Positions 51,434 through 62,693 of a DNA stretch of 64,000 nucleotides are shown here, piece after piece. The position numbers were made by a program, and so were the translations under genes. The notes beneath the pieces are model-generated. The model saw only the letters and a list, made by a program, of their open reading frames with translations. It ran no database searches and was not told where the DNA came from. The DNA is from Mesorhabditis belari (Eukaryota > Nematoda > Chromadorea > Rhabditida > Rhabditidae), in the NCBI GenBank assembly GCA_958450365.1, contig CAUEEP010000750.1:186001-250000 (forward strand), in the 5' to 3' direction. Position 1 is the first letter of the stretch. Each line of letters begins with the position of its first letter.

Positions 51434-54174
51434 ATGCTGCTCAAATTCACGAAGACGATTCTTTTCGTGGCTGTGCTTACAGGTTTGAGAGCCTAAAGAG
51501 GCTTTTACTTTCAATTTCACTTTCATTTAGCTTATCATTTTTGAATTTAGTTTAAATTCAGATCTTTTGAGTGCTTATTGCCCAAAAAATTCGATTCCCT
51601 CGTCGAAATCGGGAAGTTGCTTTGTCATCGTCGACACGCGACTCTCCTACAATCAGGCGAAACGCTTTTGCGAAAACTAGTAAGGCTGATCAATTTTAAA
51701 GATAGAAACATAAATTTTTGATATATAAATCCTCTTTTAAAAGCAAACTCTAAAACATTTATTAGGTATAAGAAATGCGGATTTCAACATTTTCATAAAT
51801 TTCCAACGATAGAAACCTGATGTTATAAACTAGAGTCGATGAACGTTATAAGCTATTCGAAAGTCGTAAATCTCCTCTACAAAATAGGCTAAAACGTGTT
51901 TCAATTGATCGAAGCATTGAAGAGATTTCGAGGGCGAAATGCAAGTGACCAAAAAAGGAATCGAGTCACTTTAGGGACAAGTTTAATGTGGTCAAAATAG
52001 AGTTAGCTTCCCAAAATTGAAGATTTAAAAAGAAAAAGGATAACTATATATGAATTGATTAAAAAAGTCTAACGGAAATGCATTTACAGAAATTTAGATA
52101 GAGCGTAAGTTCAAAACCCTCAAAATTGTCAAAAAGAACTGGCTTTTTCAAAAAAAAGGAAAAATTATTGTAAAAACAAAGTTTCCCCATGAAATGATCC
52201 CAACTCTTAATTATTTTGAATGATATTTGAAAGGCGGTTTTATTGATATTTTAGAGCACTTCCCACTATATAGTCAAAACGGAACTCTTGTGAAAGTGGG
52301 GAGTCTGGGGGGTGAAAAGTTCCCTTTCTTGGTCACTCGCATTTCACCCTCGAAATCTCTTCAATGGTTCGATCAATTGAAACACATTTTAGCCTATTTT
52401 GTAAAGGAGATTTACAACTTTCAAATAGTTTATAACATTCATCGATATCATCGATATCATTCAATCGCTGGGAATTGATGAAAATGTTGAAATCCGCATT
52501 TCTTATGCATGTACCTAATAGTTTTGATGGAACACTCGCTTCAATCGAAAACGCTAAAGACAACTGGAACATCATGATAGCCGGTCGGGATACGGTAAAA
52601 TCTTTTACTTGACATAACAAGGAAAACCATGAGCTATGGAAGAAAGCTTAACTTGTCTTCTAAAGCCTAATTCTTTAGAATTCGGTAACTTTTTGGGTTG
52701 GTGGCTTCTTTGACGGGAGGAAAGTGACGTGGGAGGATGGAACGGTGAGCCAAGCTCCCTACACAAACTTTAGAGGTAAAAAGAAAACAACAACAACAAT
52801 ATGTAACAGTAAGCAAACAAATTTTATATAGAAATATTAATTAAAATATTATTGGTAAAAATTAGGTTCAAATCCGAATCCTGGAAATATCTACGTGCAA
52901 ACGGAGGATGGCATTTGGGCTACCGATAGCTACAATACAAAGCTCTCGTTTGTCTGTGTCGCTAATAAAAGTTTGTTTGTTTTTTTGTTCAGAAATAACT
53001 AATTTTACTTTTATACCTCTTAAAGAATGCAATAAAATTGAATCGCTCTAACTTTTTAGTTTCAGTTGTTACGCTAGAGATAGTCTTGATTAGACTTTTG
53101 ACTAACGAGAGTCGCGCAACTCCAGGCCCTTGATCTAGCCTCCAGAGTCTCGGCTTCCAATCAGGTTTTCTAAATTTAAAAGCCAAGACTTTAAGCTACC
53201 TAATAATACCTATCAATTATAATTTTCTTTTGAAAAAGTCAGTCAAAACCGATCGAGATTTAACGAGATAACGAGGAATTGTCTCAGTAAATCTCGATAA
53301 GGTTTTTGACTGACTTTTTCTAAAGAAAACCTATAATTAATAGGTATCATTAGATAGCTTAAAGTCTTGGTTTTTAAATTTAAAAAAGTTCTTAGAAATC
53401 CCATATTCTGGTGGCTAGATTAAGCGCTTGAAGTTGCGCGTACCATTTGTCTCGTTAGCTCTCGTTAGCCAAGTCTAAAACTATAGAAATTGTTTATAAA
53501 TAGATAAATAAATAAATAGACCTAAAGATATAGTTTTCTTAATTTATTTTTGACTTCATAAAAACCATGTGCTTCTTTCAGCATCAATAGAACCCCATTG
53601 CCCAAAGTTTGCCGTGAAGAGCTCGTCGGGGGACAGTTGCTATTTCCCAGTCAACGTCTCTCTTTCTTATATTCTGGCGCAACCTTTCTGCGTGAACTAG
53701 TGAGTAAAAATGCGTGGAAATAGAAAAATTCAGAAAAATATCCTCCAGAAAGCAGAAATGTAGCAGAAAGAGCGAAATTTTAGTTTCGGCGCTAATCTGG
53801 CTTCGATTCCGAGCGCCGAAGACAACCAAATTGTGATGAAGGCGGCTCGCGATGCTTTTGGAGATGTGAGTATTGCTTCTCTTTTATTGTCTAGAGATTG
53901 TCTTTGATAAAAAGTCGCTTATGCACTTTTAGGATACGATAACGGTGTGGCTTGGTGGTCTCTTTGATGGGATCCGCTTGCTTTGGGAAGACAAATCAGC
54001 GGCGACGTACACGAATTTTCAAGGCAAGAAATGTTAAATATCAATAATTGAATGAATTCAGATCAAAAACCGAATACTGGCTACAGTTTCTCCATGGATT
54101 TAAGGACAGGCATTTGGCCAGCCGTCTCCTACGATCGAACATATCCGTTCATTTGTCGAAGTATGAATAGTTAA
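51434..54174 (+). CDS. C-type lectin-like protein with two CTLDs, 281 aa (paralogue)
   Basis: Nine exons: 51434-51482 (MLLKFTKTILFVAVLT), 51562-51679, 52522-52594, 52679-52775, 52866-52970, 53582-53699, 53784-53865, 53933-54023, 54062-54174 (TAA). The sum is again 846 nt. CTLD1: YCPKNS...SCFVIVD...RFCENY, WVGGFFDGRKVTWEDG, LSFVCVANK. CTLD2: HCPKFAVKSS...SCYFPV...PFCVNY, WLGGLFDGIRLLWED, YPFICRS. Relative to the minus-strand paralogue it has one extra intron (52595-52678), and intron 8 appears to use a GC donor (CAAG|GCAAGA). The acceptor of exon 3 is formed at the edge of a MITE. AATAAA is near 54222. Secreted; calcium ligands are not canonical. Confidence 0.9.
51762..52518. mobile_element. 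757-bp MITE abutting a lectin exon
   Basis: Ends TTAGGTATAAGAAATGCGGA and inverted TCCGCATTTCTTATGC...TACCTAA, flanked by TA (51760-51761 and 52519-52520). The arms are about 200 bp and imperfect. The right TA plus one G (52521) makes the TAG acceptor of exon 3 of the plus-strand lectin. Confidence 0.85.
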
Positions 54175-54477
54175 TCGATTTTGCAAGATGTTCCGGTTTT
54201 CCAGCTTTTCCATTTCTAAAGGTAAATAAAAGTATTTGATTGAACGGCGGCAAAAAAATATCAAAAAATAACATTCAATCATAAAATCTTTCAAATATTC
54301 TTCATTATCTTTATGCTTTGAGCTCATTTTACTGGTAAAAGTCGGATTCCTTATAGAAAATCTTGAGTTTTAAAACGCGAACCAATCCACTATGACTGTC
54401 CTGGGCCAATCGACCAGACCCTAACTTGGCCAGGGTCAGGCTCTAGTCTGGTCTGACTTACAGGTTGAACACGGTTA

Positions 54478-54618
54478 AGCCTAAGCCTAAGCCTAAGCCT
54501 AAGCCAAAGCCTAAGCCTAAGCCTGAGCCTAAGCCTGGGCCTGAGCCTAAGCCTAAGCCTAAGCCTGAGCCTAAGCCTAAGCCTAAGCCTAAGCCTAAGC
54601 TTAAGCCTCAAGCCTAAG
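54478..54618. repeat. Interstitial telomere-like repeat (TTAGGC)n
   Basis: About 22 tandem GCCTAA units (complement of TTAGGC, the nematode telomere hexamer) with variants GCCTGA, GCCTGG and GCCAAA. Any ORF over it (LRLRLR) is artefactual. Confidence 0.95.
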
Positions 54619-54639
54619 CCACTTTTTGACATCATCGTC

Positions 54640-55657
54640 GCAATCAATCAATCAAATCAAATCAATTTCTTGGCCAAATCATTATCTATCGCTGGAATCA
54701 GGAGTCATTTTTGATATCAAAGCGTCATTTCGTCGTTTCAGACTTTAAATTCTTTAAGTTTCAGCCCATTTTTCCCAAGATCAGGGCTGTATGCAGGATG
54801 CCACCATCCTGCATCTATCCATCCATACAGGATGTCACCATCACCTCACATCCAAGTGAGTTTAATGTAGAACGAGTCATCTTTGAAACATGTGGTCATC
54901 TGGCCGCTTCCTCCTCTGATCAAATGGGCCAAATGCCTGCTCTGACCTCCCCTCGGATATGAGAATATGGGCTCAAGTGATACACTTTACTACAATGCGA
55001 AAACTTCTCGAAAGACTCCAATCAACGATCCGAGATGCCTTGGGAACAATCAACCAGCGAAAAAGAGGGAAAACTTCAAAAGATGGTATGGTGGTGGTGA
55101 TAGATAGATACAAAGTACAAAGTACAAATAGTACAAAGGTACACTAGCAAAAATATACCAAGCGGTGTCTTCTACAAGCGGTTTTCTTGTCTTCTACAGC
55201 TTCTTTAAGTCTTCAAGTCTACAAAATGCTTACTTTTAAACGGGAAAAGTCTCGTGCTCGCCATTTGTTTGTCTCTTTTTTCTAAGAGTCAATTATGAAG
55301 ATGATGTTGAAAGATCTTTATGGTAATCTTTCTTGAGGAAAGTCGAGTGAAGGCGAGACTCATCAAATGATTAAGTGTTTATGCTTTTGTGCTTATGTTA
55401 ATGCTGTTTACTTTTGTACTTTTCTTTATGCTTATGTTAATACTGTTACTTTTAAATTGATCTTGATTAAATCACAAAAAAAGATCAAACTTCGACTCAC
55501 AATCAATTTTGTTCTCAATTTTTTTTATTCCCAACCAACCTTTCCCGCTCTTATCAGTTATTGAAGGTGATTTTTGTGATACGAACTCGCAAAAAGCTAA
55601 CTCATTTTGCTAAAAACACCAGAAATTCATTATTTTGTGAGAAAGAAACCTTTTCAA
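54640..55657. other. Spacer with a possible decayed RING-type fragment
   Basis: 54850-55090 (plus) has FNVERVIFETCGHLAASSSD and, in another frame, MRKLLERLQSTIRDALGTIN, reminiscent of the RING and coiled-coil parts of the next gene. Zinc ligands are mostly missing. 55120-55240 holds short CTTCTACAAG repeats. Confidence 0.3.
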
Positions 55658-58600
55658 ATGTCTATCTTCACGTCGTTAAACTGTTCTCAATGCGGATTAC
55701 CATGTAACTTTCACTTTGTTTAGCAAATTTTCTTTAATAAACCTCTTTTTTGGGATTCAAATTTAGATTCAAGCTCAGCTAAAGATTCAAACGCTCCAAC
55801 ACAAACTTATTGTCCGAACATTTTGTCGTTATGCATGAAATGCTATCAAGATCGACAAAGGAACGAAAAGGAGGAGAGGAAGCAGAAATGTCCTGGATAT
55901 AATTGCTTCTCAATTCACACGAATCCATCGTATTATTTGATGGGTGAGTGAAAATAAATACCGTACTCTCTCTAATAGTAGTGCGCTCCGGCGAGCCGAG
56001 TTGATGACCATTTTACGGTTTCCAAGCTTTCACAGAAGCTCAACACTCTAATCTCCCACTAGATCTCATCGTCAGCTACATTTTTCGACCCCACATCGAT
56101 AGGTTTTGATAAACGGTTCTCGAGATTTGGAGGAATTTAGGCAACGCTTAGGGTGCACTACTATTAGAGAGAATAGGGTAGTTTTAAGACTAGACCTCCC
56201 AACCTTCTCCATTTCGGCCTTCAAATCGAGATGAGATCCTTGTGAAGGTCGGGGAAATACACCTTGTAGGCCTTGATCTGCGGGGTGACAGTTTGATGTG
56301 TCTCGAGGAAAAGTTGATTGATCTGAACTTGAGATTTTTATATACCGTATTCTCTCTAATCGTAGTGCACTCCGGCGAGCCGAGTTGATGACTATTTTAC
56401 GGTTTCCAAGCTTTTGCAGAAGCTCAACACTCTAATCCCCCACTAGATCTCATCGTCAGCTACATTTTCCGACCCCACATCGATAGGTTCTGATAAGCGG
56501 TTCTCGAGATTTCGAGGAATTTAGGCAAGGCTCAGGGTGCCCTACTATTGGAGAGAATACGGTATAACGTAAATGCTGTGTTAGAAGGGATCATGAAGAT
56601 TGTGCCGGTGTGTAAAAGCAAAAATTGCGCCAAATGGAATTGCCATTTGCCATTTACCATTTGCCATTTGCCATTCACCATTGCCATTTGCCATTTTCCA
56701 TTTTCCATTTACTAATTGCCATTTACCATTTACCATTTACCATTTGCCATTTACCATTTCGCTTTGTGCAAGTCTGGTATTCATATTTTCTGTATTCAGA
56801 TTACCGACTATCAATTTGCGAGTAAGCATTCTGAAAAGGCAAACTCTAGTCTTGAAAAACGTTTACAAAACCCACTCATTTCAGATCTGCTCTCAAGGAA
56901 TTTTCTAGAATTGCACGAAAAAGAATATACTTTGATCTCGTGCCAATCGATCACCCTTCCCGAGTGTCCAATTTGTCATGAAGAGTGTAGATTTTTAAGC
57001 AAAAAAGACTGAAACCAAAATATTTACAGATTCAATCGACACCCCTGAACGAGAACCATACGGTCTCCAATGTGGCCATGCAATCTGTAATGGTTGTTTC
57101 TCAAATCTCTCAACTCAAACCTCATCTGGAACCTTTAAATACGGCCTTCTGTGCTGTCAATGCCAAGCTCATCACATCTACAGTCAGAAATCGTGGGAAA
57201 ACCCGTTAAAAGGTTGCTTTGGTTGCTTGGGTTGCTATTTTTGAATCTTGTTTTTAGCTTTTCTAAGAGAGATGTCACAGCTATCATCTGGTGACTTAAA
57301 GCCAAAAGAAGAGCTAAAAATTCAACCAATTCAACCAATTCAACCAATTCAACTAATTCAACCAAATTCAATACAGCCAAATCGAAATGAAGGTGACTTA
57401 AAAAGTTGCGAGAACTGCGGAAATGAAGTTGTTTTTGTTAAATTGCTTAAAATCAATCAGGCTTTCAGTTTTCTCTTCTCGAAATGTTTCTTTGCAAGGA
57501 TTGTGACATAAAGGTTGATGCAAAGGCTTATGGAAAATCTTTGAGTTACTTTATCAAACCAGGGCTTGATCAAATGGCCTTTATGGTCGGCTAGGGTCAG
57601 ATCCTGGCCCTGGTTTAGCCCTGGTTTGGTTTTGACATCGTTGTTTGGCCTTTATCAAACCAGGGTTTTATCAAATGGGCTTTATGATCGGCTAGGGTCA
57701 GATCCTGGCCCTGGTTTGGCCCTGGTTTGGTTCTGACATCGTTGTTTGGCCTTTATCAGACCAGGGCTTTATCAAATGGGCTTTATGGTCGGCTAGGGTC
57801 AGATCCTGGCCCTGGTTTGGCCCTGGTTTGGTTCTGACATCGTTGCTTGGCTCTGTTCTGGTCTAAAGTTGATACTTTTGCATTATCTGGGGGAAATTCC
57901 ATGAGTTTGACTCCTTTTTTTGAGATTCACAGAGCTCCAGACACACACCTGATGCAAGTGAAAGTTCCAATCAACAATGGTTTGTAGACATCTCTAATTC
58001 TTGCTCACAAAATTTGATTGTCGAATTTTCGTTGAACGAATGAACTTGAGAATTGTGACAGACTTGAGCCTTGAATCCTCGAACTAAATTGTTCACCATA
58101 ATGACAGGAATGGAGTCTGTAAGTCTCATGTAGACAGATTGATTGCATCCCCAACGATAGTGATCTGATCCTTGAGATCGATCATCTCGGTTTGGAGCGA
58201 CATTCGATCACCTCTCGGATAGTTTGACTCTTGAATTTGACATTTGACACTTGAATTCATTATTGATAAAGTAGACGATTTAAAGTAGACCTTTTTCTAC
58301 TTAGTAGACCAAAGTAGACCTTTTTCGAAAAAGCGCTGATTTCCGAGATTTCATGATTCACGAAAAAACGCTGATTTCATTTTGAACTAAAGTGGGACAA
58401 ATTGTTTTCATCTCAGGCTCTTATATATCTTATTTCTTTTTTTGCCATTTATCGAGCTAATGTGACGTGTTTTCTGTAATCATAAAACATCTATTTTGCC
58501 ATTGACATTTCCTCCAGCTAATTTTTTGTTTCTGAGATTCCCCCCTTCAGATAACACAAATGTTTAGCTTTACATTTAAAAAACTGTTAAAAGTTACAGT

Positions 58601-60160
58601 TAAAAACTGTAAGTTCTTTATACAAATCCCTAACAAAAACTCAGATTTGCGCCTTGTGTTCAATGAGGAAACACCGCTCGCACGAGATCGTCGATTTGAA
58701 GGCCGAAATGGAGAAGGTTTGAAGGCCTAGCCTTAAAACTATCGTATTTTCCCTAATAGTAGTGCACCATGATCGTCGTCTAAATTGCTCGAGATCTCAA
58801 AAACCGCTTATCAGAACCTATCGATGTGGGGTCGGAAAATGTAGCTGACGATCAGATCTAGTGGGGGATTTGAGTGTTGAGCTTCTGCAAGAGCTTGGAA
58901 ACAGTAAAATAGTCCTCAACTCGGCTCGGCTTGGTGCACTACTATTAGAGAGAAGACGGTATATAGAATTGAGGTCCAATCTAATTCTCAGTAATTGAAC
59001 ACATTTAGTTACCTTATTTTCTCTAATAGTAATGCGCCCTAAGCTTTGCCTAAATTGCTCGAAATCTCAAAAACCGCTTATCAGAACCTATCGATGTGGG
59101 GTCGGAAAATGTAGCTGACGATGAGATCTAGTGGGGGATTAGAGTGTTGAGCTTCTGCGAAAGCTTAGAAAATGGTCGCCAACTCGGCTCGGCTGGGTGC
59201 ACTACTATAAGAGAGAAAACGATATTAGTCTCAATATTGATAAAAATTTCAATAAGATCTTTGAAGTTGTTTTCTATCTATCGAAATCTTTCTACAATTG
59301 TAGAAAACACCCAACGTCCTCCAATAGTTTGCCAAATTGTCAACAAAACAAATCTAAAAATTTTTGGTGGTTGCAATTCATTTAATTGAAATTTAATTCA
59401 TTTAAATTGTAAATGTCACCCATCATACTAAACCGGCATATTTTCGGAAAATTTTGCCAAACTAGTCCTAAGCTTGGCCTAAATTTAGAGAGATAAGGAA
59501 GGAAATTTGTAGAGATAAGGAGCCAAATTTAGAGAAAAGGAACGAAATTTAGAGAGATAAGGAACCAAATCTAGAGAGAAAAGGAACGAAATCTAGAAAG
59601 ATAAGGAACCAAATTTAGAGAGATAAGCTGGGTGCACTCATATTAGAGAAAATACGGTAATCGTCTTTCGTCTTTTTTGTTAGCTGTAAACCCAGGAGAT
59701 GGTATATAAAAATCTCAAGTTCAGATCAATCAACTTTTCCTCGAAACACATCAAACCGTTACCCCGCAGATCAAGGCCTACGATGTTTGTTTCCCCGACC
59801 TTCACAAGGATCTCATCAACCACATTTCAAATGTTCAGAAAGTAAATTTTTAAGAAGACTTTCTTTCTGATATCGAATCTAGAAACTTATTGCTCAAATC
59901 GACAAAATCGAGACGCTCAACTTTGATTCGGCAAAGAGAGAGCAGGAGAAATGCCTGTAGAATCCTAATTTTTTCAAATTTTTACAAAGTTTAACTTTTA
60001 GAGGTAATGGTGGAAAATTTGAAGAGATTTGTGAGAAATATTTATCAGATTTGCGAACATGTAACACCAGGTTAGAGGTGAGTGAATGAGCTCTAGAAAA
60101 ACATAAATAACTTCGAAATTTCAGAACCTCTTTGTTGAGATTGATTACCCATTAGAATAG
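55658..60160 (+). CDS. RING / B-box zinc-finger protein (TRIM-like), 350 aa
   Basis: Eleven exons in consistent phase: 55658-55703, 55767-55943, 56885-56986, 57030-57212, 57258-57427, 57469-57513, 58645-58716, 59770-59841, 59883-59956, 60002-60077, 60125-60160 (TAG). The sum is 1053 nt. The N-terminal Cys-rich part has MSIFTSLNCSQCGLP and CMKCYQD..KCPGYNCF. The RING has CPICHEE, then LQCGHAICNGCFSNL, then GLLCCQCQAHH. The (IQP)n spacer is followed by CENCGNE...LCKDCDIK and ICALCSMRKHRSHEIV (B-box), then a coiled-coil (KLIAQIDKIETLNFDSAKRE). Likely a cytoplasmic E3 ubiquitin ligase (inference). The exon 5/6 intron (41 nt) and the 57513 donor are less certain. Introns hold four MITE-A copies and three minisatellites. 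Confidence 0.8.
55960..56180. mobile_element. MITE family A, copy 4
   Basis: Full-length, inverted relative to copy 1: CGTACTCTCTCTAATAGTAG ... GCACTACTATTAGAGAGAAT, in intron 2 of the RING gene. Confidence 0.85.
56344..56564. mobile_element. MITE family A, copy 5
   Basis: Same orientation as copy 4, 165 bp after it. CCGTATTCTCTCTAATCGTA ... CCTACTATTGGAGAGAATAC. Confidence 0.85.
56635..56762. repeat. 7-bp (CCATTTG/CCATTTA) tandem repeat
   Basis: About seventeen copies of CCATTTGC/CCATTTAC-type units in intron 2 of the RING gene. Confidence 0.9.
57551..57850. repeat. Three tandem copies of a 97-bp unit
   Basis: Units begin near 57551, 57651 and 57747 and share AAACCAGGG(C/T)TT(G/T)ATCAAATGG-type starts, GGCTAGGGTCAGATCCTGGC and GACATCGTTG. 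They lie in intron 6 of the RING gene. Confidence 0.9.
58744..58962. mobile_element. MITE family A, copy 6
   Basis: CGTATTTTCCCTAATAGTAG ... GCACTACTATTAGAGAGAAG, orientation opposite to copies 4 and 5, in intron 7 of the RING gene. Confidence 0.85.
59011..59224. mobile_element. MITE family A, copy 7
   Basis: Same orientation as copy 6. A detached right-end fragment (GGGTGCACTCATATTAGAGA) follows the minisatellite at 59632-59658. Confidence 0.8.
59480..59632. repeat. 22-bp minisatellite AGAGATAAGGAACCAAATTT
   Basis: About seven copies with GGAACC/GGAACG alternation. The inverse of the same unit occurs at 15735-15765 and 15890-15950, and a relative at 11690. Confidence 0.85.
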
Positions 60161-60375
60161 ATGTCCGGAAATTGATTGAAGCTTCAAATAAAGTTTGCAC
60201 AATTCTTGTACTACTCAAAAATTCTCGCTTTTTCAAGAGTATCTTAAAATTGGATTCCTCTGAAAGCTAAACTTGTCAAAATCTCCATTTGATCACTGAC
60301 TTCTGCCTTTGTTTTTCCAAAAGCCAGCTTACAACTTAAAATAGACAATCAAGACTTTGCAAAACTCGAATCGTT

Positions 60376-60760
60376 CGGCCTTTTGACACTTTCGGCATTG
60401 ACGTTCGGCACGTTCGGCATTGACGTTCGGCCCGTTCGGCATTGACCTTCGGCACGTTCGGCATTGACGTTCGGCCCGTTCGGCATTGACGTTCGGCATT
60501 GCCGTTCGGCATTGACGTTCGGCCCGTTCGGTATTGACGTTCGGCCCGTTCGGCATTGACGTTCGGCCCGTTCGGTATTGACGTTCGGCCCGTTCGGTAT
60601 TGACGTTCGGCATTGACCTTCGGCACGTTTGGCATTGACGTTCGGCACGTTCGGCATTGACGTTCGGCATTGTCGTTCGGCATTGACGTTCGGCATTGAC
60701 GTTCGGCATTGACGTTCGGCTTTGACGTTCAGCACATTCGGCATTGACGCTTTCGACAAC
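60376..60760. repeat. 12-18 bp minisatellite (CATTGACGTTCGGC)n
   Basis: About 25 units of GTTCGGCATTGAC and GTTCGGCCCGTTCGGCATTG. The array keeps three minus-strand frames open (MPNVNAERAERQCRT repeats, up to 248 codons), which I regard as artefact. Confidence 0.95.
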
Positions 60761-60956
60761 ACGTTCGGCCTCCAGCTGGGTTCTCTTATCGTTTTTCTTG
60801 AGCCACAATTTTCTTTTGTTTTTTCTAATCCATTCAGCTATCTTGGAGAGCCACTTGATAAAATCATAACTGGAAATTTGCTTTACTTCCATTTTATACA
60901 TAATTTTATTATTTTCAAAAACTTTTATAAACTTTATAATGACCAAAAAAACATTT

Positions 60957-61028
60957 TGAACCCTGAGGGAGTTGAACCCCCAGCCTTTCGATCTGGAGTC
61001 GAACGCACTACCGTTGCGCCAAGGAGTC
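60957..61028 (-). tRNA. tRNA-Trp(CCA), one acceptor mismatch
   Basis: 72 nt with the CCA loop CTCCAGA, D stem GCGC/GTGC, T stem GGGGG/CCCTC. The acceptor GACTCCT/AGGGTTC has one mismatch (position 3). Possibly functional, possibly an early pseudogene. Confidence 0.6.
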
Positions 61029-61129
61029 ATCTGGCAGGTGCTGCAAAATTTTGCTTTTACCGAGATCAGCCACATCGTTTTAAATTTCAGCAGACGAAAA
61101 TTAGCCTTTTCTTCTGTTAAAAAAGTTAC

Positions 61130-61545
61130 TTTCTGGGTATGCTGGCTTCACGCGCTTGTAACTCGGTGAAAAACGTTCGGACCACCGCATATGTGGTACC
61201 ATAATGATCCTTAAATACTTTTCTACAAATTTGAATCAAAAATTCTTGACGAAAATTTGTTCAAGTGGGCTAAACATCGGTTAGAAGGCGTCCAAATCGG
61301 TTTTCTCATCGCAAAATTGAGATTTCGACAACGTCTCTGTCGCGATAGATTATTTTTCCAGACGCTTTTTATGAATAAAAAGAATTACACAAGATAATGG
61401 TAGATGACAATCAGACTTTTGTAAGGAATCTGGAATTGAATCGGAAGAGTTCAGATTGATGTGCTCGTCGAAGCAATGCCAAAGCGAATGAATATGCTTA
61501 TATAGCCAGCATACCTATTGCTGGCTTCACGCGCTTGTAGCTCGG
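61130..61545. repeat. Direct repeat TGCTGGCTTCACGCGCTTGT
   Basis: Copies at 61139-61172 and about 61512-61545 (…AGCTCGGTGAAAAA) flank about 340 bp without coding signs. Confidence 0.6.
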
Positions 61546-61681
61546 TGAAAAAAGTAGCTTGTAGCTTGTAGCCATTGACTTTGACTTGACTTTTGGCTTT
61601 TTTTAAAAACCCTGGTCCAGATCATGGTGGCGATCACAGTGGGGAGGGATGTCAATGAACTCTTTTGACAGGGAGCCATCT

Positions 61682-61754
61682 GGCCGCGTGGCGCAATGGA
61701 TAACGCGTCTGCCTACGGAGCAGAAGATTGAAGGTTCGAATCCTTCCGTGGTCG
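61682..61754 (+). tRNA. tRNA-Arg(ACG)
   Basis: 73 nt, acceptor GGCCGCG/CGTGGTC (two G-U), anticodon stem TCTGC/GCAGA around CTACGGA (anticodon ACG), T stem GAAGG/CCTTC. All stems pair; likely functional. Confidence 0.9.
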
Positions 61755-61830
61755 AAATCCTTTTGAAAATCGAAATTTTGATTTCCCTTTGTTCCCTTCG
61801 CAAAAATCGTCGTTCTTCTCTTTCAAAAAC

Positions 61831-61957
61831 CTGACTCTCTTGATTGAGATCACAGAATTTGGCCAGAATCGCAGAATTCCACGATTTGGCACCGTAAGGC
61901 GATAAAAATGATATTTCTAGAGAAAAGCATGACGGCTTTGGAATTGTGATCACCGAT
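61831..61957 (-). CDS. Orphan internal exon
   Basis: Acceptor TATTCAG and donor GTTTTTG bound a frame VITIPKPSCFSLEISFLSPY followed by GAKSWNSAILAKFCDLNQES with gene-like wobble use. The next exon in either direction was not found in matching phase. Family unknown. Confidence 0.35.
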
Positions 61958-62163
61958 CTGAATACAGGAAAATGATTTTTAAACTCTTTTGGATAAGAAT
62001 TCTTGAAAGCTAAAATATTCCGTCTTAAAATATGAATCCTTTAATTTATTGTATTCCGAGTTGCAAAAAGGCCATCATAAAGAACTTTCTTTTCAATCTA
62101 CATGCAATTCTTGCTAAAACTTAAAATCTAAATAAGTTTTTAATACAAGTCCAAAAAAAACCC

Positions 62164-62306
62164 TCAATTACTGCCTACTTCGAACTCACGGGAGTCCTTG
62201 GGCAAATGAGCAACGGATTGTTCAACATCTGAAGGATCATTGAGGCTCAGATAGTAAGAGAAATTGAGCGAAACAGAGCTCGTCACTTCATCATGTAAAA
62301 AAAGAA
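62164..62306 (-). CDS. Orphan terminal exon
   Basis: After TATATTCCAG the frame LFLHDEVTSSVSLNFSYYLS continues through NDPSDVEQSVAHLPKDSREF and stops at TGA 62164-62166. AATAAA lies near 62042. The upstream exons are not visible and may lie beyond MITEs or right of the window. Function unknown. Confidence 0.4.
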
Positions 62307-62577
62307 CTGGAATATAAGAGTTGATTCAAGTTTGCCTTGAGCAATTATTTGTTTAAGCGGCTGTTTTTGTTTTTTGAATGCTAACTAGACTTGCTTATTG
62401 CTTATTTGGTTGTATTGGTTATTTTGTATTGTATTGGTTATTATTTGGTTTGGCCAAAAATTGATCCGTGGAATTTGGGCATGGTGACGCAAGAAGAGGG
62501 GAAAGCTCAATCGCTCAGTGCTTCTTCCCCTATACGGATTCCAAAGAAAAATTAAAATTAGAATTGCAAAAGGCTTT

Positions 62578-62650
62578 CGAGCACGGAAGGATTCGAACCT
62601 TCAATCTTCTGCTCCGTAGGCAGACGCGTTATCCATTGCGCCACGCGGCC
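62578..62650 (-). tRNA. tRNA-Arg(ACG), one acceptor mismatch
   Basis: Inverted copy of 61682-61754, differing at acceptor position 70 (CGTGCTC), which leaves a C-C mismatch; otherwise identical stems and anticodon ACG. Confidence 0.7.
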
Positions 62651-62693
62651 CGTGAAGTGGTTGAATTGAAAAGGGTTTTTGAGAGGAGGGATT

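Noticed and set aside
54390..54647. Minus-strand ORF of Leu-Arg repeats
   Set aside because: It is the TTAGGC telomere-like hexamer read in frame.
56600..57012. ORFs over the CCATTTGCC repeat running into the RING exon
   Set aside because: The real exon starts at the acceptor at 56885 in phase with exon 2; the upstream part is minisatellite.
60329..61075. 248-codon minus-strand ORF with MPNVNAERAERQ repeats
   Set aside because: It spans a minisatellite whose unit is read in all three frames with similar products and it runs into a tRNA-Trp gene; this is what a stop-free repeat produces.
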